A DNA stretch of 64,000 nucleotides from Polynucleobacter sp. CS-Odin-A6 (GCF_018882095.1 NZ_JACVPD010000003.1:206605-270604); one strand, 5' to 3'. Positions 46,385 through 56,088 are shown, numbered from the stretch's first letter. Numbers and translations are program-made. Notes: generated by a model from the letters alone, not told the origin.

Positions 46385-47212
46385 ATGATTGAGAGTAAAC
46401 CCAATAAAGTGCCAAGAGTGCCAAAGGTACCTGGAGAAGCTGGCAAAACAGCTATCCAGGTAGTTGAACGCATGATGAACTTGCTCGATGCTCTAGCCGT
46501 CCAAGAAGAATCCTGCAGCCTTAAAAGTCTCGCTCAGCAAACGGATTTGCATCCCTCTACAGCACATCGCATACTCAATGACTTAGTAGCGTGTCGTTTG
46601 GTGGAGCGCGGCGATGGCGGAACGTATCGGCTCGGCCTGAAGTTACTTGAACTCGGAAATTTAGTCAAAGCGCGTTTATCTGTCCGTGAGGCAGCTCAAG
46701 CTCCCATGCGAGCCCTACATAAACTCACCGGTGAAACGATTAACCTGTCAGTACGGCAAGGCGATGAAATTGTCTACATTGATCGCGCTTACAGTGAGCG
46801 ATCCGGTATGCAGGTGGTGCGTGCCATTGGCGGTCGTGCTCCGCTCCATCTCACTTCAGTGGGTAAATTATTTTTAGCGAGCGATGACCCCAGTCAAGTT
46901 CGCGCCTATGTCACTCGTACCGGTCTGGCTGGTCATACCAGAAATAGCATTACTGAAATGGGCAAGTTAGATGCGGAACTCAATCAAGTGCGCCAATTAG
47001 GACATGCGAGTGATAATGAAGAATTAGAGTTAGGTGTTAGTTGCGTTGCAGCTGAAATCTTTGATGACAGCGGCAAGTTAGTAGCAGGCCTATCATTAAG
47101 CTCGCCCACCGATCGGATTAAGACAGAATGGTTGCGCCTATTGCAGGAAACCGCGCTACAGATTTCCAAAGGAATAGGCTTCAAACCAAAATCATCAGAG
47201 CCTCATTCTTAA
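46385..47212 (+). CDS. IclR-family transcriptional regulator
   Basis: A 275-residue regulator. After a basic, Pro-rich N-terminal extension of about 20 residues, the winged helix is VVERMMNLLDALAVQEESCSLKSLAQQTDLHPSTAHRILNDLVACRLVERGDGGTYRLGLKL (about 22-84). The C-terminal IclR effector domain (GAF-like) follows, with INLSVRQGDEIVYIDRA and ELELGVSCVAAEIFDDSGKLVAGLSLSSP. IclR proteins bind organic acids or aromatics. No catabolic target is adjacent; it lies tail to tail with the endopeptidase gene. Target unknown. Confidence 0.88.
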   Translation: MIESKPNKVPRVPKVPGEAGKTAIQVVERMMNLLDALAVQEESCSLKSLAQQTDLHPSTAHRILNDLVACRLVERGDGGTYRLGLKLLELGNLVKARLSVREAAQAPMRALHKLTGETINLSVRQGDEIVYIDRAYSERSGMQVVRAIGGRAPLHLTSVGKLFLASDDPSQVRAYVTRTGLAGHTRNSITEMGKLDAELNQVRQLGHASDNEELELGVSCVAAEIFDDSGKLVAGLSLSSPTDRIKTEWLRLLQETALQISKGIGFKPKSSEPHS

Positions 47213-47243
47213 TATAAAAAGCGTCACTTTTATGATTGCTTTA

Positions 47244-48272
47244 CTACATTAGGCGACGTAAAGCTTGAGGCTCGCCGGATGGCATACGTTCGTACCAGTC
47301 CTTCACCCTGACAGCATCTGCAAAACGAGATTGTGTGCCTACCGAGTCCAAGAAAACCAATAGTAGCGGCGTGTTATTGACTCTGGCTTGCATTACCAAG
47401 CACTTGCCTGCAGCATTAATAAATCCGGTTTTTTGTAAGCCGATATTCATATCGCCGGCACGAACCAAACGATTGGTATTGAGGAATTTCTGTGGGCGAT
47501 TGGCAATCACCATCGTGAGATCAGGCCAAGTAGAAAACTCGCGAATCTTTTTATACTGGTAAGCAGCGCTCAACATACGGGCTAAATCCTCTGCTGATGC
47601 CACGTTCTCACTCATGAGGCCGGTAGGATCCGCAAAATACGAATGGGTCATACCAATTTCTCTTGCTTTTCGATTCATCGCATCAACAAATGCTGTCATA
47701 CCACCGGGATAGTTTCTGGCGAGAGTGTAGGCTGCTCGGTTCTCTGAAGACATTAAAGCCAACAACAAGGCCTCTTCCCGCGTCAGTACAGTTCCACTAG
47801 CCAGACGAGAGCTTCGATAACTGCGCACATCATCCGCATTGATCACAATAGTTTCATCAAGTGGCAATTTAGAATCCAGTAACACCATTGCAGTCATGAG
47901 TTTAGTAATAGAAGCAATCGGCAAACTAACCGAAGAATTTTTCTCAAAATAGACTTCCTTAGTATCCTGATTCACCACCATCGCTACGCTAGACTTCAGA
48001 CTCAGATCATCATGCTGACCTCGCAAACCCAATGCAGTTGCAAATGAGGGTCTTGCTGCTAAGGCCGGCTCAATAGGACGGGTAACCGTAGTGCGAACTA
48101 TTTTTGGCTTCTTGGAAGATTTTGAAGCCTTCTTGATCTCCACCTTTGGTGACGCCTTGGCAGGCTTAGTAGATTGATAATCTTTATTAGCTGCACCCGC
48201 CTGAAACGAAGTGATTGTGCCAAATGACACTAGGCTAACAACTGCTATGAGCCACAATCGATTCAAACGCAT
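47244..48272 (-). CDS. pbpG: D-alanyl-D-alanine endopeptidase, PBP7/PbpG-like
   Basis: A 342-residue S11-family serine peptidase with a signal peptide (cleavage near AGAA, residue 28) and a Lys/Ser-rich linker. The penicillin-binding motifs are SITKLM (SxxK, about residues 123-128), SSENRAA (SxN) and KTGF (KTG). It cuts DD-crosslinks in peptidoglycan. The protein has no C-terminal membrane helix, as in PbpG and unlike DacA. It ends 31 bases from the converging IclR gene. Confidence 0.9.
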   Translation of the reverse strand: MRLNRLWLIAVVSLVSFGTITSFQAGAANKDYQSTKPAKASPKVEIKKASKSSKKPKIVRTTVTRPIEPALAARPSFATALGLRGQHDDLSLKSSVAMVVNQDTKEVYFEKNSSVSLPIASITKLMTAMVLLDSKLPLDETIVINADDVRSYRSSRLASGTVLTREEALLLALMSSENRAAYTLARNYPGGMTAFVDAMNRKAREIGMTHSYFADPTGLMSENVASAEDLARMLSAAYQYKKIREFSTWPDLTMVIANRPQKFLNTNRLVRAGDMNIGLQKTGFINAAGKCLVMQARVNNTPLLLVFLDSVGTQSRFADAVRVKDWYERMPSGEPQALRRLM

Positions 48273-48348
48273 CCTAAATTACCTTCCAAAACTTTTGACA
48301 TACAGAATAATAAATAACTTTTGAACCCAAGCCACACTTATTGCAAAA

Positions 48349-49236
48349 TTATTCTGCGATTATCGCAACAGAGTTTGCGCTTCTCCGGTTCACCAAAACT
48401 ACTCCAGTCATGGTAAGCAGCAAGCCCGCACCCATTAACAAGGTGAAAGGCTCATCAAACAAGAACCATGCCATCGCAGCCGTAGTAGGCGGCGTTAAAT
48501 AGAGCAAACTAGTCACCTTGGTAGCTGCTCCCTTGCGAATCATCATGAATAACAAGCTGATCGAACCAATCGACAGCGGAAAGATTGCCCACAACAATGC
48601 CCCAACAACAGAAGCATTCCACACCATCTCGCCAGATTCAAAGAAATACATACAGATAAAGCACAGTAATGCCGACACCCCAAATTGAATTGAGGAGCCA
48701 GCCCGAAGATCAAATACTGGGCAGAATTTCTTTTGATAAAGGGTGCCAAAGGTAATGGCAAGCAAGGCCGCAAAGGCAAGAATGTAACTCAACAATGGAA
48801 TATGGTTAAAGCCAATTTTTTCAGCTACCACTAGGGCAACACCAGCAAATCCGAAGCACAAACCAATCCACTGACGCCCAGTGACTCTCTCTGAAATCCA
48901 AGCGGCAAACCACGCAGTCAGAATTGGCTGCAAACCCACAATGATGGCAACTAAACCAGCAGTCATCCCAAGGCGAACCGCAAACCAGACGCCTAGGAGA
49001 TAGCCGAACTGAAGCAACATCCCTGCTACGGCAATATGTTTAAACTGAGACCAACTGGGCCAACTAATTTTCCACACCACACTAAGACAGGCCATCGCCA
49101 GGAGTACGCCTATAAAACGCCAAAATAGGAAAGTGGCTGGCTCAACATAAGGCATAGCTAAACGCGCAATGACAAAGCCGGTACTCCAAATTAATACAAA
49201 TAAAGGGGCAATCAGGCTGTCAAGCTTCAAACTCAT
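48349..49236 (-). CDS. EamA/DMT-family transporter
   Basis: A 295-residue inner-membrane protein with ten predicted helices in two EamA repeats (about 5-125 and 150-285). The start SLIAPLFVLIWSTGFVIARLAMPYVEPATFLFWRF is typical of the family. These drug/metabolite transporters export amino acids, metabolites or toxic compounds; the substrate cannot be read from sequence. It lies 76 bases upstream of the endopeptidase gene on the same strand and diverges from the phasin gene. Confidence 0.88.
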   Translation of the reverse strand: MSLKLDSLIAPLFVLIWSTGFVIARLAMPYVEPATFLFWRFIGVLLAMACLSVVWKISWPSWSQFKHIAVAGMLLQFGYLLGVWFAVRLGMTAGLVAIIVGLQPILTAWFAAWISERVTGRQWIGLCFGFAGVALVVAEKIGFNHIPLLSYILAFAALLAITFGTLYQKKFCPVFDLRAGSSIQFGVSALLCFICMYFFESGEMVWNASVVGALLWAIFPLSIGSISLLFMMIRKGAATKVTSLLYLTPPTTAAMAWFLFDEPFTLLMGAGLLLTMTGVVLVNRRSANSVAIIAE

Positions 49237-49335
49237 AGATAACTTATTGAATGTGGGGATTTTTGCTGTTCAACCAACGATTTTAGGCTTTTTCTATAAT
49301 TAACCTTAAGAAACTTGCCTAATCATCCTTTAATG

Positions 49336-49346
49336 TTGCAATGCAA
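49336..49346. promoter_or_regulatory. TTGC-N3-GCAA palindrome in the phasin promoter, possible PhaR-type operator
   Basis: An exact odd palindrome (TTGCA A TGCAA) overlaps the AT-rich TATATAAAA stretch that could be the -10 region, 50 bases before the phasin start. PhaR repressors of polyhydroxyalkanoate genes bind TGC-N3-4-GCA type sites, so this is a plausible operator; a similar site lies at 56013-56023. Confidence 0.35.
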
Positions 49347-49396
49347 TATATAAAAAGGTTTATGGTCTTAAATGAATCCACTGAAAAGAGGTTGAA

Positions 49397-49963
49397 ATGA
49401 ACTTGACTCCAGAACAGATTGCAGCGGCTCATAAGGCCAATTTAGAAACGTTAAGCGGTCTGACTAATCAGGCATTGCAGAGTATTGAGAAACTGGTTGA
49501 GCTCAATATGCACATTGCCAAGCAAAGTCTGAGCGAAGGTATGAGTAGCGCAAAGAAGGCATTGGAAGTAAAAGATATTCAGCAACTGTTAGCGCATCAA
49601 GCGGAAGCAGTTCAGCCCATGGCTGAAAAAATCATGGCCTATAGCCGACATTTATATGAGCTAGCCCATGAAACGCAAGCCAGCTTTACCAAATCTGCTG
49701 AGAAAGAATTGCAAGATGGTCAACACAAGATGAATACCTTGGTTGAGGGTTGGACTAAAAATGCTCCTGCAGGATCTGATGCTGCCGTCAATGTATTAAA
49801 GCAGGCCATTGCCTCTGCAAACAGCGTATATGAAACCAGTCAAAAGGCAGTCAAGCACGCAGTAGAGATTGCACAAACCAATCTCAATAACGCAACAGAT
49901 ACTTTCGAGAAGAACATAAGCGCTACTAGTAAGTCAAAAGGAAAATCCAGTAAAAGCGAGTAA
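49397..49963 (+). CDS. phaP: Phasin, polyhydroxyalkanoate granule-associated protein
   Basis: A 188-residue, almost wholly helical and amphipathic protein starting MNLTPEQIAAAHKANLETLSGLTNQALQ, the hallmark of the phasin_2 family. It coats polyhydroxybutyrate granules and limits their size. The C-terminus is Ser/Lys-rich. AGAGG precedes the ATG. It stands alone between the EamA transporter gene and a strong terminator. Expression is usually controlled by PhaR, and a palindrome is present in its promoter. Confidence 0.92.
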   Translation: MNLTPEQIAAAHKANLETLSGLTNQALQSIEKLVELNMHIAKQSLSEGMSSAKKALEVKDIQQLLAHQAEAVQPMAEKIMAYSRHLYELAHETQASFTKSAEKELQDGQHKMNTLVEGWTKNAPAGSDAAVNVLKQAIASANSVYETSQKAVKHAVEIAQTNLNNATDTFEKNISATSKSKGKSSKSE

Positions 49964-49994
49964 TACTTTTTCACTCTGTTATTCACGAAACGAT

Positions 49995-50024
49995 AAAAAA
50001 GCCCCAATCTCTTGGGGCTTTTTT
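49995..50024. terminator. Bidirectional intrinsic terminator between phaP and lpdA
   Basis: Perfect arms GCCCCAA (50001-50007) and TTGGGGC (50012-50018) around a four-base loop, flanked by A6 and T6. It serves the convergent phaP and aceE-aceF-lpdA transcripts. Confidence 0.92.
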
Positions 50025-50053
50025 AATGCGGTAATGACAACAGGATTAATGTC

Positions 50054-51853
50054 CTAGTGCACCTTCTTTTTTATTGGAGGTAAATCAGTACAGTGCCCAT
50101 TAGCCGCTTCAGCGGCGAGACCAACAGACTCGCCGAGAGTGGGATGAGGATGAATAGTTTTACCCATATCCACTGCATCTGCGCCCATCTCGATAGCAAG
50201 ACAAACTTCACCAATCAAGTCACCTGCATGAGTGCCGACAATACCGCCACCAATGATGCGCTTGCTGGTAGCGTCAAAAATCAGTTTCGTGAAGCCTTCA
50301 TCTCGACCATTAGCAATTGCTCTTCCGCTTGCAGCCCATGGGAATAAGCCTTTTTCATAAACGATCCCTTGAGCCTTGCATTGCTCTTCCGTTAAACCAG
50401 CCCACGCTACCTCTGGATCAGTGTAAGCAACCGAGGGAATTTGTTTAGCATCGAAATAAGATTTCTCGCCAGCAGCAACTTCAGCAGCAACATGACCCTC
50501 ATGCACTGCCTTATGGGCCAACATCGGTTGACCAACGATATCTCCTATCGCAAAAATATGATTTACGTTAGTTCGCATTTGATTGTCAGCAGGGATAAAG
50601 CCGCGCGCATCTACCATCACACCCGCAGCTGAGGCATCAATCTTTTGACCGTTGGGTGTGCGCCCTACTGCGACTAGTATGAGATCATAAGTCTGCGGCT
50701 CTGATGGCGCATTCTCACCCTCAAAGCTGACCTGAATGCCATCCGCTTTCACCTCTGCCTTGGCAGCACGGGTTTTAAGCATAATATTTTCAAAGCGGCC
50801 GGTATTGAATTTCTCCCAAACCTTCTCTAAATCACGGTCAGCACCAGCCATCAAACCGTCCGCCATTTCAGCAATATCGATGCGTGAACCTAGAGTGCTG
50901 TAAACCGTAGCCATCTCTAAACCGATAATGCCACCACCAATCACAAGCATGCGCTTTGGAATACTCTTGAGCAATAAAGCACCAGTGCTATCCACGATGC
51001 GAGGATCTTCTGGGAGGAATGGTAGTTTGACTGGTTGGCTACCTGCTGCAATGATGGCCTTTTGAAAGCGAATGACTTCTTTTTGACTAGTTAGCTCTTG
51101 GCCCTCGCCCTGAGTTAGCTGCACTTCAACGTGATGACTATCTAAGAAGCGACCTAGTCCACGAACTACTGTCACCTTACGCGCTTTAGCCATACCGGCA
51201 AGGCCACCAGTGAGTTTTGCAATCACTGAATTTTTGTAACCCCGAAGTTGATCAATTTCAATCTTCGGAGCGCCATAACTAATGCCGTGCTTGGTCATGG
51301 TTTTCACTTCATCCATTACTGCGGTGGTATGAAGCAAGGCCTTTGAAGGAATGCAGCCCACATTTAAGCAAACACCGCCTAATGTTGAGTAACGCTCTAC
51401 CAAGACTGTCGTCTTACCTAAATCGGCACTACGGAATGCGGCACTATAACCACCAGGGCCAGCACCCAATACGAGCACTTCACACTCATGATCCACCTTG
51501 CCACTATATTGACCAGCGATTGGTGCACTAATTACAGGAGTTGCTACTGGTGTAGGAATGGAAGTTGCTGGGGCTATGACTGTGGCTGGCGATGATGCGG
51601 AAGAAGCCGAGATGTCTGCTGCCTCTATTTCAGCAACGATACTGCCCTTACTGACTTTGTCGCCAGCCTTAACCGAAATGTTCAGGATAGTTCCGGCAGC
51701 ATCAGCAGGAATTTCCATCGTAGCTTTGTCAGATTCCAGAACGAGGAGTGGCTGTTCTTTTTCAATGACATCGCCCACTTTAATCAATACTTCAATCACC
51801 GGTACGTCTGAATAATCGCCAATGTCTGGAACGAGAATAATTTGCTTAGCCAT
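50054..51853 (-). CDS. lpdA: Dihydrolipoyl dehydrogenase (E3) with N-terminal lipoyl domain, pyruvate dehydrogenase complex
   Basis: A 599-residue flavoprotein. Residues 1-80 are a lipoyl domain with the lipoylated Lys in ESDKATMEIPA; a Ser/Ala/Pro/Thr-rich linker of about 35 residues follows. The E3 part starts at VLVLGAGPGGYSAAFRSADLG, has the redox disulfide in GGVCLNVGCIPSKALLH, the second dinucleotide site MLVIGGGIIGLEMATVYS, and the His-Glu pair in HPHPTLGES. The extra lipoyl arm on E3 is known from betaproteobacteria and Neisseria. It is the third gene of the operon. Confidence 0.95.
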   Translation of the reverse strand: MAKQIILVPDIGDYSDVPVIEVLIKVGDVIEKEQPLLVLESDKATMEIPADAAGTILNISVKAGDKVSKGSIVAEIEAADISASSASSPATVIAPATSIPTPVATPVISAPIAGQYSGKVDHECEVLVLGAGPGGYSAAFRSADLGKTTVLVERYSTLGGVCLNVGCIPSKALLHTTAVMDEVKTMTKHGISYGAPKIEIDQLRGYKNSVIAKLTGGLAGMAKARKVTVVRGLGRFLDSHHVEVQLTQGEGQELTSQKEVIRFQKAIIAAGSQPVKLPFLPEDPRIVDSTGALLLKSIPKRMLVIGGGIIGLEMATVYSTLGSRIDIAEMADGLMAGADRDLEKVWEKFNTGRFENIMLKTRAAKAEVKADGIQVSFEGENAPSEPQTYDLILVAVGRTPNGQKIDASAAGVMVDARGFIPADNQMRTNVNHIFAIGDIVGQPMLAHKAVHEGHVAAEVAAGEKSYFDAKQIPSVAYTDPEVAWAGLTEEQCKAQGIVYEKGLFPWAASGRAIANGRDEGFTKLIFDATSKRIIGGGIVGTHAGDLIGEVCLAIEMGADAVDMGKTIHPHPTLGESVGLAAEAANGHCTDLPPIKKKVH

Positions 51854-51862
51854 ATCCTCTCC

Positions 51863-53176
51863 TTAAAACGCTGCGCGACGGAAGTCGGCCATCAGCTGAG
51901 AAATATAGACATTAAAGCGCGTCGCTAATGCGCCATCAATCACGCGATGATCGGCACTTAAAGACAATGGGCAAATTAAGCGGGGTGCAAACTGCTTACC
52001 ATCCCAAACCGGCTTCATAGCAGCTTTGCTTATACCCAAAATTGCCACTTCAGGTGCATTGACGATTGGTGAGAAGTAGGTGCCACCAATACCGCCTAAG
52101 GAGGAGATCGTGAAACTAGCACCCTGCATTTGATCTGGCTTTAATTTGCCGTCACGCGCTAAGGCAGCAAGCGCTGAGGTTTCTTGAGCAAGCTCAAAGA
52201 TTCCTTTTTTATCTGCATCACGAATGACTGGTACAACTAAGCCATTTGGTGTATCGGCAGCAAAAGCAATATTGAAATACTTCTTCAGCACTAATTCATC
52301 GCCGTCCAGTGAACTGTTGAACTCGGGAAATTTCTTCAGAGCCGCAACAGCTGCTTTCATTAAGAAGGCTAGCATGGTGATTTTAATGCCCTGCTTTTCA
52401 TTCTCTTTATTGGTGAGCACTCTAAATGCCTCTAAATCGGTAATATCGGCATCTTCGTGATAGGTCACTGCAGGAATCATGACCCAGTTACGGCCCAAGT
52501 TAGCGGCAGTGAGTTTCTTAATGCGATTGAGAGGTTGACGCTCCGTCTCACCAAACTTGGAGAAATCTACCTTTGGCCAAGGAATTAAATTCAAGCCACC
52601 CAAACTTCCACCAGAAGTATTAGAGCTACCTCCTCCACTACTCATCGCAGCTTTCACGAAAGCTTGTACATCCTCTTGAGTAATTCTTCCTTTGGGACCA
52701 GAGCCCTGAACTTGATGCACAGTGACACCGAGTTCACGTGCAAACTTGCGCACTGATGGACTGGCATGGCTCGCGGTGGGATCTATATCAACCGGAGCGT
52801 GGCTAACAGGCAGCGGTGCTGGGGCGCGAACGATTGGTGGTTCTACTGTTGGAGGAGGAGTGGGTACTGATACTGACTCCACTTTTATTCCTACTGCAGG
52901 CGCAGTTTGTGATGTAGCCTGAGTAGTCTCCGTAATACTTGCTTCAATAACCAAAACAACTGCACCCTCTGAAATAGAATCGCCTACTTTAACTTTGACC
53001 TCTTTCACTATGCCGGACTGTGAAGATGGCACATCCATTGTTGCCTTGTCTGATTCCAGAACCACAATGGACTGCTCTTTCTCAATCTGATCACCGACTT
53101 TGACCAAGACCTCGATAACCGGCACATCTTTGTAATCCCCGATATCGGGGACTTTTATATCAATCAATTGGCTCAT
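51863..53176 (-). CDS. aceF: Dihydrolipoamide acetyltransferase (E2), pyruvate dehydrogenase complex
   Basis: A 437-residue enzyme with a single lipoyl domain (Lys in LESDKATMDVPS, residue 43 region), a Pro/Ala/Val linker, a peripheral subunit-binding domain (ASPSVRKFARELGVTVHQVQ and GPKGRITQEDV, about 133-170), another flexible Gly/Ser linker, and the catalytic domain ending with LSLSADHRVIDGALATRF (catalytic His and Asp). One lipoyl arm on E2 plus one on E3 replaces the three arms of the E. coli E2. Confidence 0.95.
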   Translation of the reverse strand: MSQLIDIKVPDIGDYKDVPVIEVLVKVGDQIEKEQSIVVLESDKATMDVPSSQSGIVKEVKVKVGDSISEGAVVLVIEASITETTQATSQTAPAVGIKVESVSVPTPPPTVEPPIVRAPAPLPVSHAPVDIDPTASHASPSVRKFARELGVTVHQVQGSGPKGRITQEDVQAFVKAAMSSGGGSSNTSGGSLGGLNLIPWPKVDFSKFGETERQPLNRIKKLTAANLGRNWVMIPAVTYHEDADITDLEAFRVLTNKENEKQGIKITMLAFLMKAAVAALKKFPEFNSSLDGDELVLKKYFNIAFAADTPNGLVVPVIRDADKKGIFELAQETSALAALARDGKLKPDQMQGASFTISSLGGIGGTYFSPIVNAPEVAILGISKAAMKPVWDGKQFAPRLICPLSLSADHRVIDGALATRFNVYISQLMADFRRAAF

Positions 53177-53191
53177 AGTATCCGTCTCTAA

Positions 53192-55888
53192 TCAGACTGT
53201 CATGGGGTTTGGTTTAGTGATATCGATCTGGTATTTCTGAATTGCGTCAGCAAGCTTTTGACGATCCAGCTGACCAGCATCCACTAAAGAGCGAAGTGCG
53301 GTAAGCACAATCCAGCGACGATCTACTTCGAAGAAGTCACGTAATTTTTCTCGAGTGTCGGAACGCCCAAAACCATCTGTACCTAACACCTCGAAGCGAC
53401 GACCCAGATGCTGAATGGCCGGACGAATTTGCTCCGCAAATAAACGCACGTAGTCAGTTGCTGCAATGACTGGGCCGACGGTATCTTTTAGGCACTGCTC
53501 TACATGAGATAGTGCCGGTGCTAATGTTGGGTTAAGCAAGTTTTGACGATGCACTGTAGTCCAATCACGACCTAGCTCAGTAAAACTCGGACAACCCCAC
53601 AAATCAGAAGCAACACCCCAGTCTTGATGCAGGATTTCAGCAGCCTCAATCACCTCCCGGAAGATCGTGCCAGAACCTAAAAGCTGCACGCGTAATTTTG
53701 CGTTAGCGTCACCAACAGATTTCAGCTTATACATCCCCTTAATGATGTCTTGCTCTGCACCTGCAGGCATTGCAGGATGAGCATAGTTTTCATTCATCAA
53801 GGTAATGTAGTAATACACATCCTCTTGCTCAGCCAGCATACGACGCATGCCATCCTGAATCACTACTGCAACCTCAAAAGAGAATGATGGGTCGTAACTG
53901 ATGCAGTTTGGAACTGCAGCGCTCCACACTTGACTATGGCCATCTTCATGCTGAAGCCCTTCGCCATTTAATGTCGTTCTACCAGCTGTACCGCCTAATA
54001 AGAAGCCACGGCTCCGCATATCTCCGGCAGCCCAACACAAATCACCAATGCGCTGAAAGCCAAACATGGAGTAGAAAATATAGAAGGGCAGCATGGGCAC
54101 GCCATGAGTGGAATAAGCAGTTGCCGCCGCAATCCAATCGCACATACCACCCGCTTCGTTAATACCCTCTTGCAAAATCTGGCCAGTCTTGTCTTCCTTG
54201 TAGAACATTAATTGATCATGATCTTCTGGGGTATAAAGCTGGCCTAGTTGACTCCAAATCCCTAGTTGGCGGAACATCCCTTCCATGCCAAAAGTGCGTG
54301 ACTCGTCTGGAACAATGGGTACCACGCGCTTACCAATGACCTTGTCGCGAACAATCGTATTGAGAATGCGCACAAAGGCCATGGTTGTCGAAATCTCGCG
54401 ACCTTCAGTAGTTGCCTCTAATAGGGGTGCAAATACCTCTAATGCAGGAACCGGAAGGCTCTCCGCTTTCATACGACGCTGAGGCAGATAGCCACCCAAT
54501 TCTTGACGACGCGCCTTCATATATTCAAGCTCTGGACTACCGTCGGCAAATTTCACCAAAGGCATTTCCTCCAGCCGCTCATCTTTTACTGGAATCTCAA
54601 AACGATCACGGAAACGACGTACATCATCCGCATTCATTTTCTTTGCCTGGTGGGCAATATTCATCGCCTCGCCAGAACCACCCATACCGTAGCCCTTAAT
54701 GGTGTGAGCCAAAATAACCGTGGGTTGCTCTTTGTGATTTACCGCCGCTTGAAAGGCTGCAAATACTTTATGGGGATCGTGTCCACCGCGATTGAGCTGC
54801 CAAATATCATCATCACTCCAATCGCTAACTAAGGCCTTAAGTTCTGGCGTATTAAATACTGCCTCACGAACATAAGCACCATTCTTGGACTTCATCGTTT
54901 GATACTGACCATCGACGATTTCGCCAAGTCGTTGCATCAAGATGCCTTTTTTGTCGCGCGCAAACAATGCATCCCATTGCCCGCCCCACACTACTTTAAT
55001 GACGTTCCAACCCGAACCACGGAACTCACCTTCTAATTCTTGAATGATCTTGCCGTTACCACGCACGGGTCCATCTAGACGTTGCAAGTTACAGTTCACT
55101 ACAAAAATGAGGTTATCTAATTTTTCACGACCGGCCATACCAATTGCGCCCAGGGATTCTGGCTCATCGGTTTCACCATCGCCTAAGAAGGCCCATACCT
55201 TACGACCTTCTGCTTTAATAAATCCCCGATCCTGCATATAGCGCATAAAGCGGGCTTGATAAATTGCCATGATTGGGCCAAGACCCATAGACACGGTAGG
55301 AAACTGCCAAAAATCCGGCATTAGCCAAGGATGTGGATAACTGGAAATTCCATTACCACCGACTTCTTGGCGGAAGTGATTGAGTTGCTCATCTGACAAA
55401 CGTCCCAGCATGTAAGCGCGGGCATAAACTCCGGGGGCGGAATGTCCCTGAACAAATATGAGATCACCCCCATGATCAGGAGATGGTGCGTGCCAGAAAT
55501 GATTAAAGCCAACATCATACAAAGTAGCGGCTGACTGGAACGATGAAATATGGCCGCCAACGTTAGTATCCTTATTGGCTCGCAAGACCATGGCCATGGC
55601 ATTCCAACGCGTATACGAACGGATGCGGTGCTCTACATTTTGATCGCCTGGTAGGCGGGCTTGCTGCTCTACGGGAATCGTATTGATATAGGGCGTTTCT
55701 GCATGAAATGGCTGATTAACCCCGTTAACGCGTGCATGAGAAATCTGTTGATCAATCAGGTAAGCGGCTCTTGCTGGACCTTCATTTCGGATCACGCCAT
55801 CTAGTGCTTGCAACCATTCTTGGGTTTCCCCTGGATCCGCATCTTGCTTACCTGCGCTGCCCAAAATTTGATCTGGAACTGCTGCCAT
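53192..55888 (-). CDS. aceE: Pyruvate dehydrogenase E1 component, homodimeric type
   Basis: An 898-residue thiamine-diphosphate enzyme. The ATG at 55888 is preceded by GGAGG at the right distance; another ATG at 55900 overlaps this site. The ThDP motif is GDGETDEPES to NCNLQ (about 230-265). GHDPHKVFAAF, HTIKGYGMGGSGEAMN and VPIVPDESRTFGMEGMFRQLGI are conserved E1 stretches. It decarboxylates pyruvate and acetylates the lipoyl arm. It is the first gene of aceE-aceF-lpdA and diverges from a sensor-kinase gene. Confidence 0.96.
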   Translation of the reverse strand: MAAVPDQILGSAGKQDADPGETQEWLQALDGVIRNEGPARAAYLIDQQISHARVNGVNQPFHAETPYINTIPVEQQARLPGDQNVEHRIRSYTRWNAMAMVLRANKDTNVGGHISSFQSAATLYDVGFNHFWHAPSPDHGGDLIFVQGHSAPGVYARAYMLGRLSDEQLNHFRQEVGGNGISSYPHPWLMPDFWQFPTVSMGLGPIMAIYQARFMRYMQDRGFIKAEGRKVWAFLGDGETDEPESLGAIGMAGREKLDNLIFVVNCNLQRLDGPVRGNGKIIQELEGEFRGSGWNVIKVVWGGQWDALFARDKKGILMQRLGEIVDGQYQTMKSKNGAYVREAVFNTPELKALVSDWSDDDIWQLNRGGHDPHKVFAAFQAAVNHKEQPTVILAHTIKGYGMGGSGEAMNIAHQAKKMNADDVRRFRDRFEIPVKDERLEEMPLVKFADGSPELEYMKARRQELGGYLPQRRMKAESLPVPALEVFAPLLEATTEGREISTTMAFVRILNTIVRDKVIGKRVVPIVPDESRTFGMEGMFRQLGIWSQLGQLYTPEDHDQLMFYKEDKTGQILQEGINEAGGMCDWIAAATAYSTHGVPMLPFYIFYSMFGFQRIGDLCWAAGDMRSRGFLLGGTAGRTTLNGEGLQHEDGHSQVWSAAVPNCISYDPSFSFEVAVVIQDGMRRMLAEQEDVYYYITLMNENYAHPAMPAGAEQDIIKGMYKLKSVGDANAKLRVQLLGSGTIFREVIEAAEILHQDWGVASDLWGCPSFTELGRDWTTVHRQNLLNPTLAPALSHVEQCLKDTVGPVIAATDYVRLFAEQIRPAIQHLGRRFEVLGTDGFGRSDTREKLRDFFEVDRRWIVLTALRSLVDAGQLDRQKLADAIQKYQIDITKPNPMTV

Positions 55889-55937
55889 AACTGCCTCCAT
55901 TTGCTTCGCTGTTTTATTGATTCACTTTATAGGGGAT

Positions 55938-55966
55938 ATTCTAAAAAGGTCTATGAGTGTAAACAA
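55938..55966 (-). promoter_or_regulatory. Candidate sigma-70 promoter of aceE
   Basis: On the minus strand TTGTTT (55961-55966) and TAGAAT (55938-55943) are separated by 17 bases, about 50 bases before the aceE start. A TTGC-N3-GCAA palindrome at 56013-56023 lies upstream in the same 200-base divergent region. Confidence 0.45.
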
Positions 55967-56088
55967 GCAATTTTTCACATAATGATAATATTTCTCACTA
56001 TATGGTATTTTGTTGCGATGCAAATAAATTCATTTAGATGGTGAATAAAGGAAGAAAACGCATCCATGAGGCAAAATAAGTGGATTAA

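Noticed and set aside
47213..47243. AAAAG/CTTTT stem between the converging iclR and pbpG genes
   Set aside because: Only five AT-rich base pairs; too weak to call a terminator.
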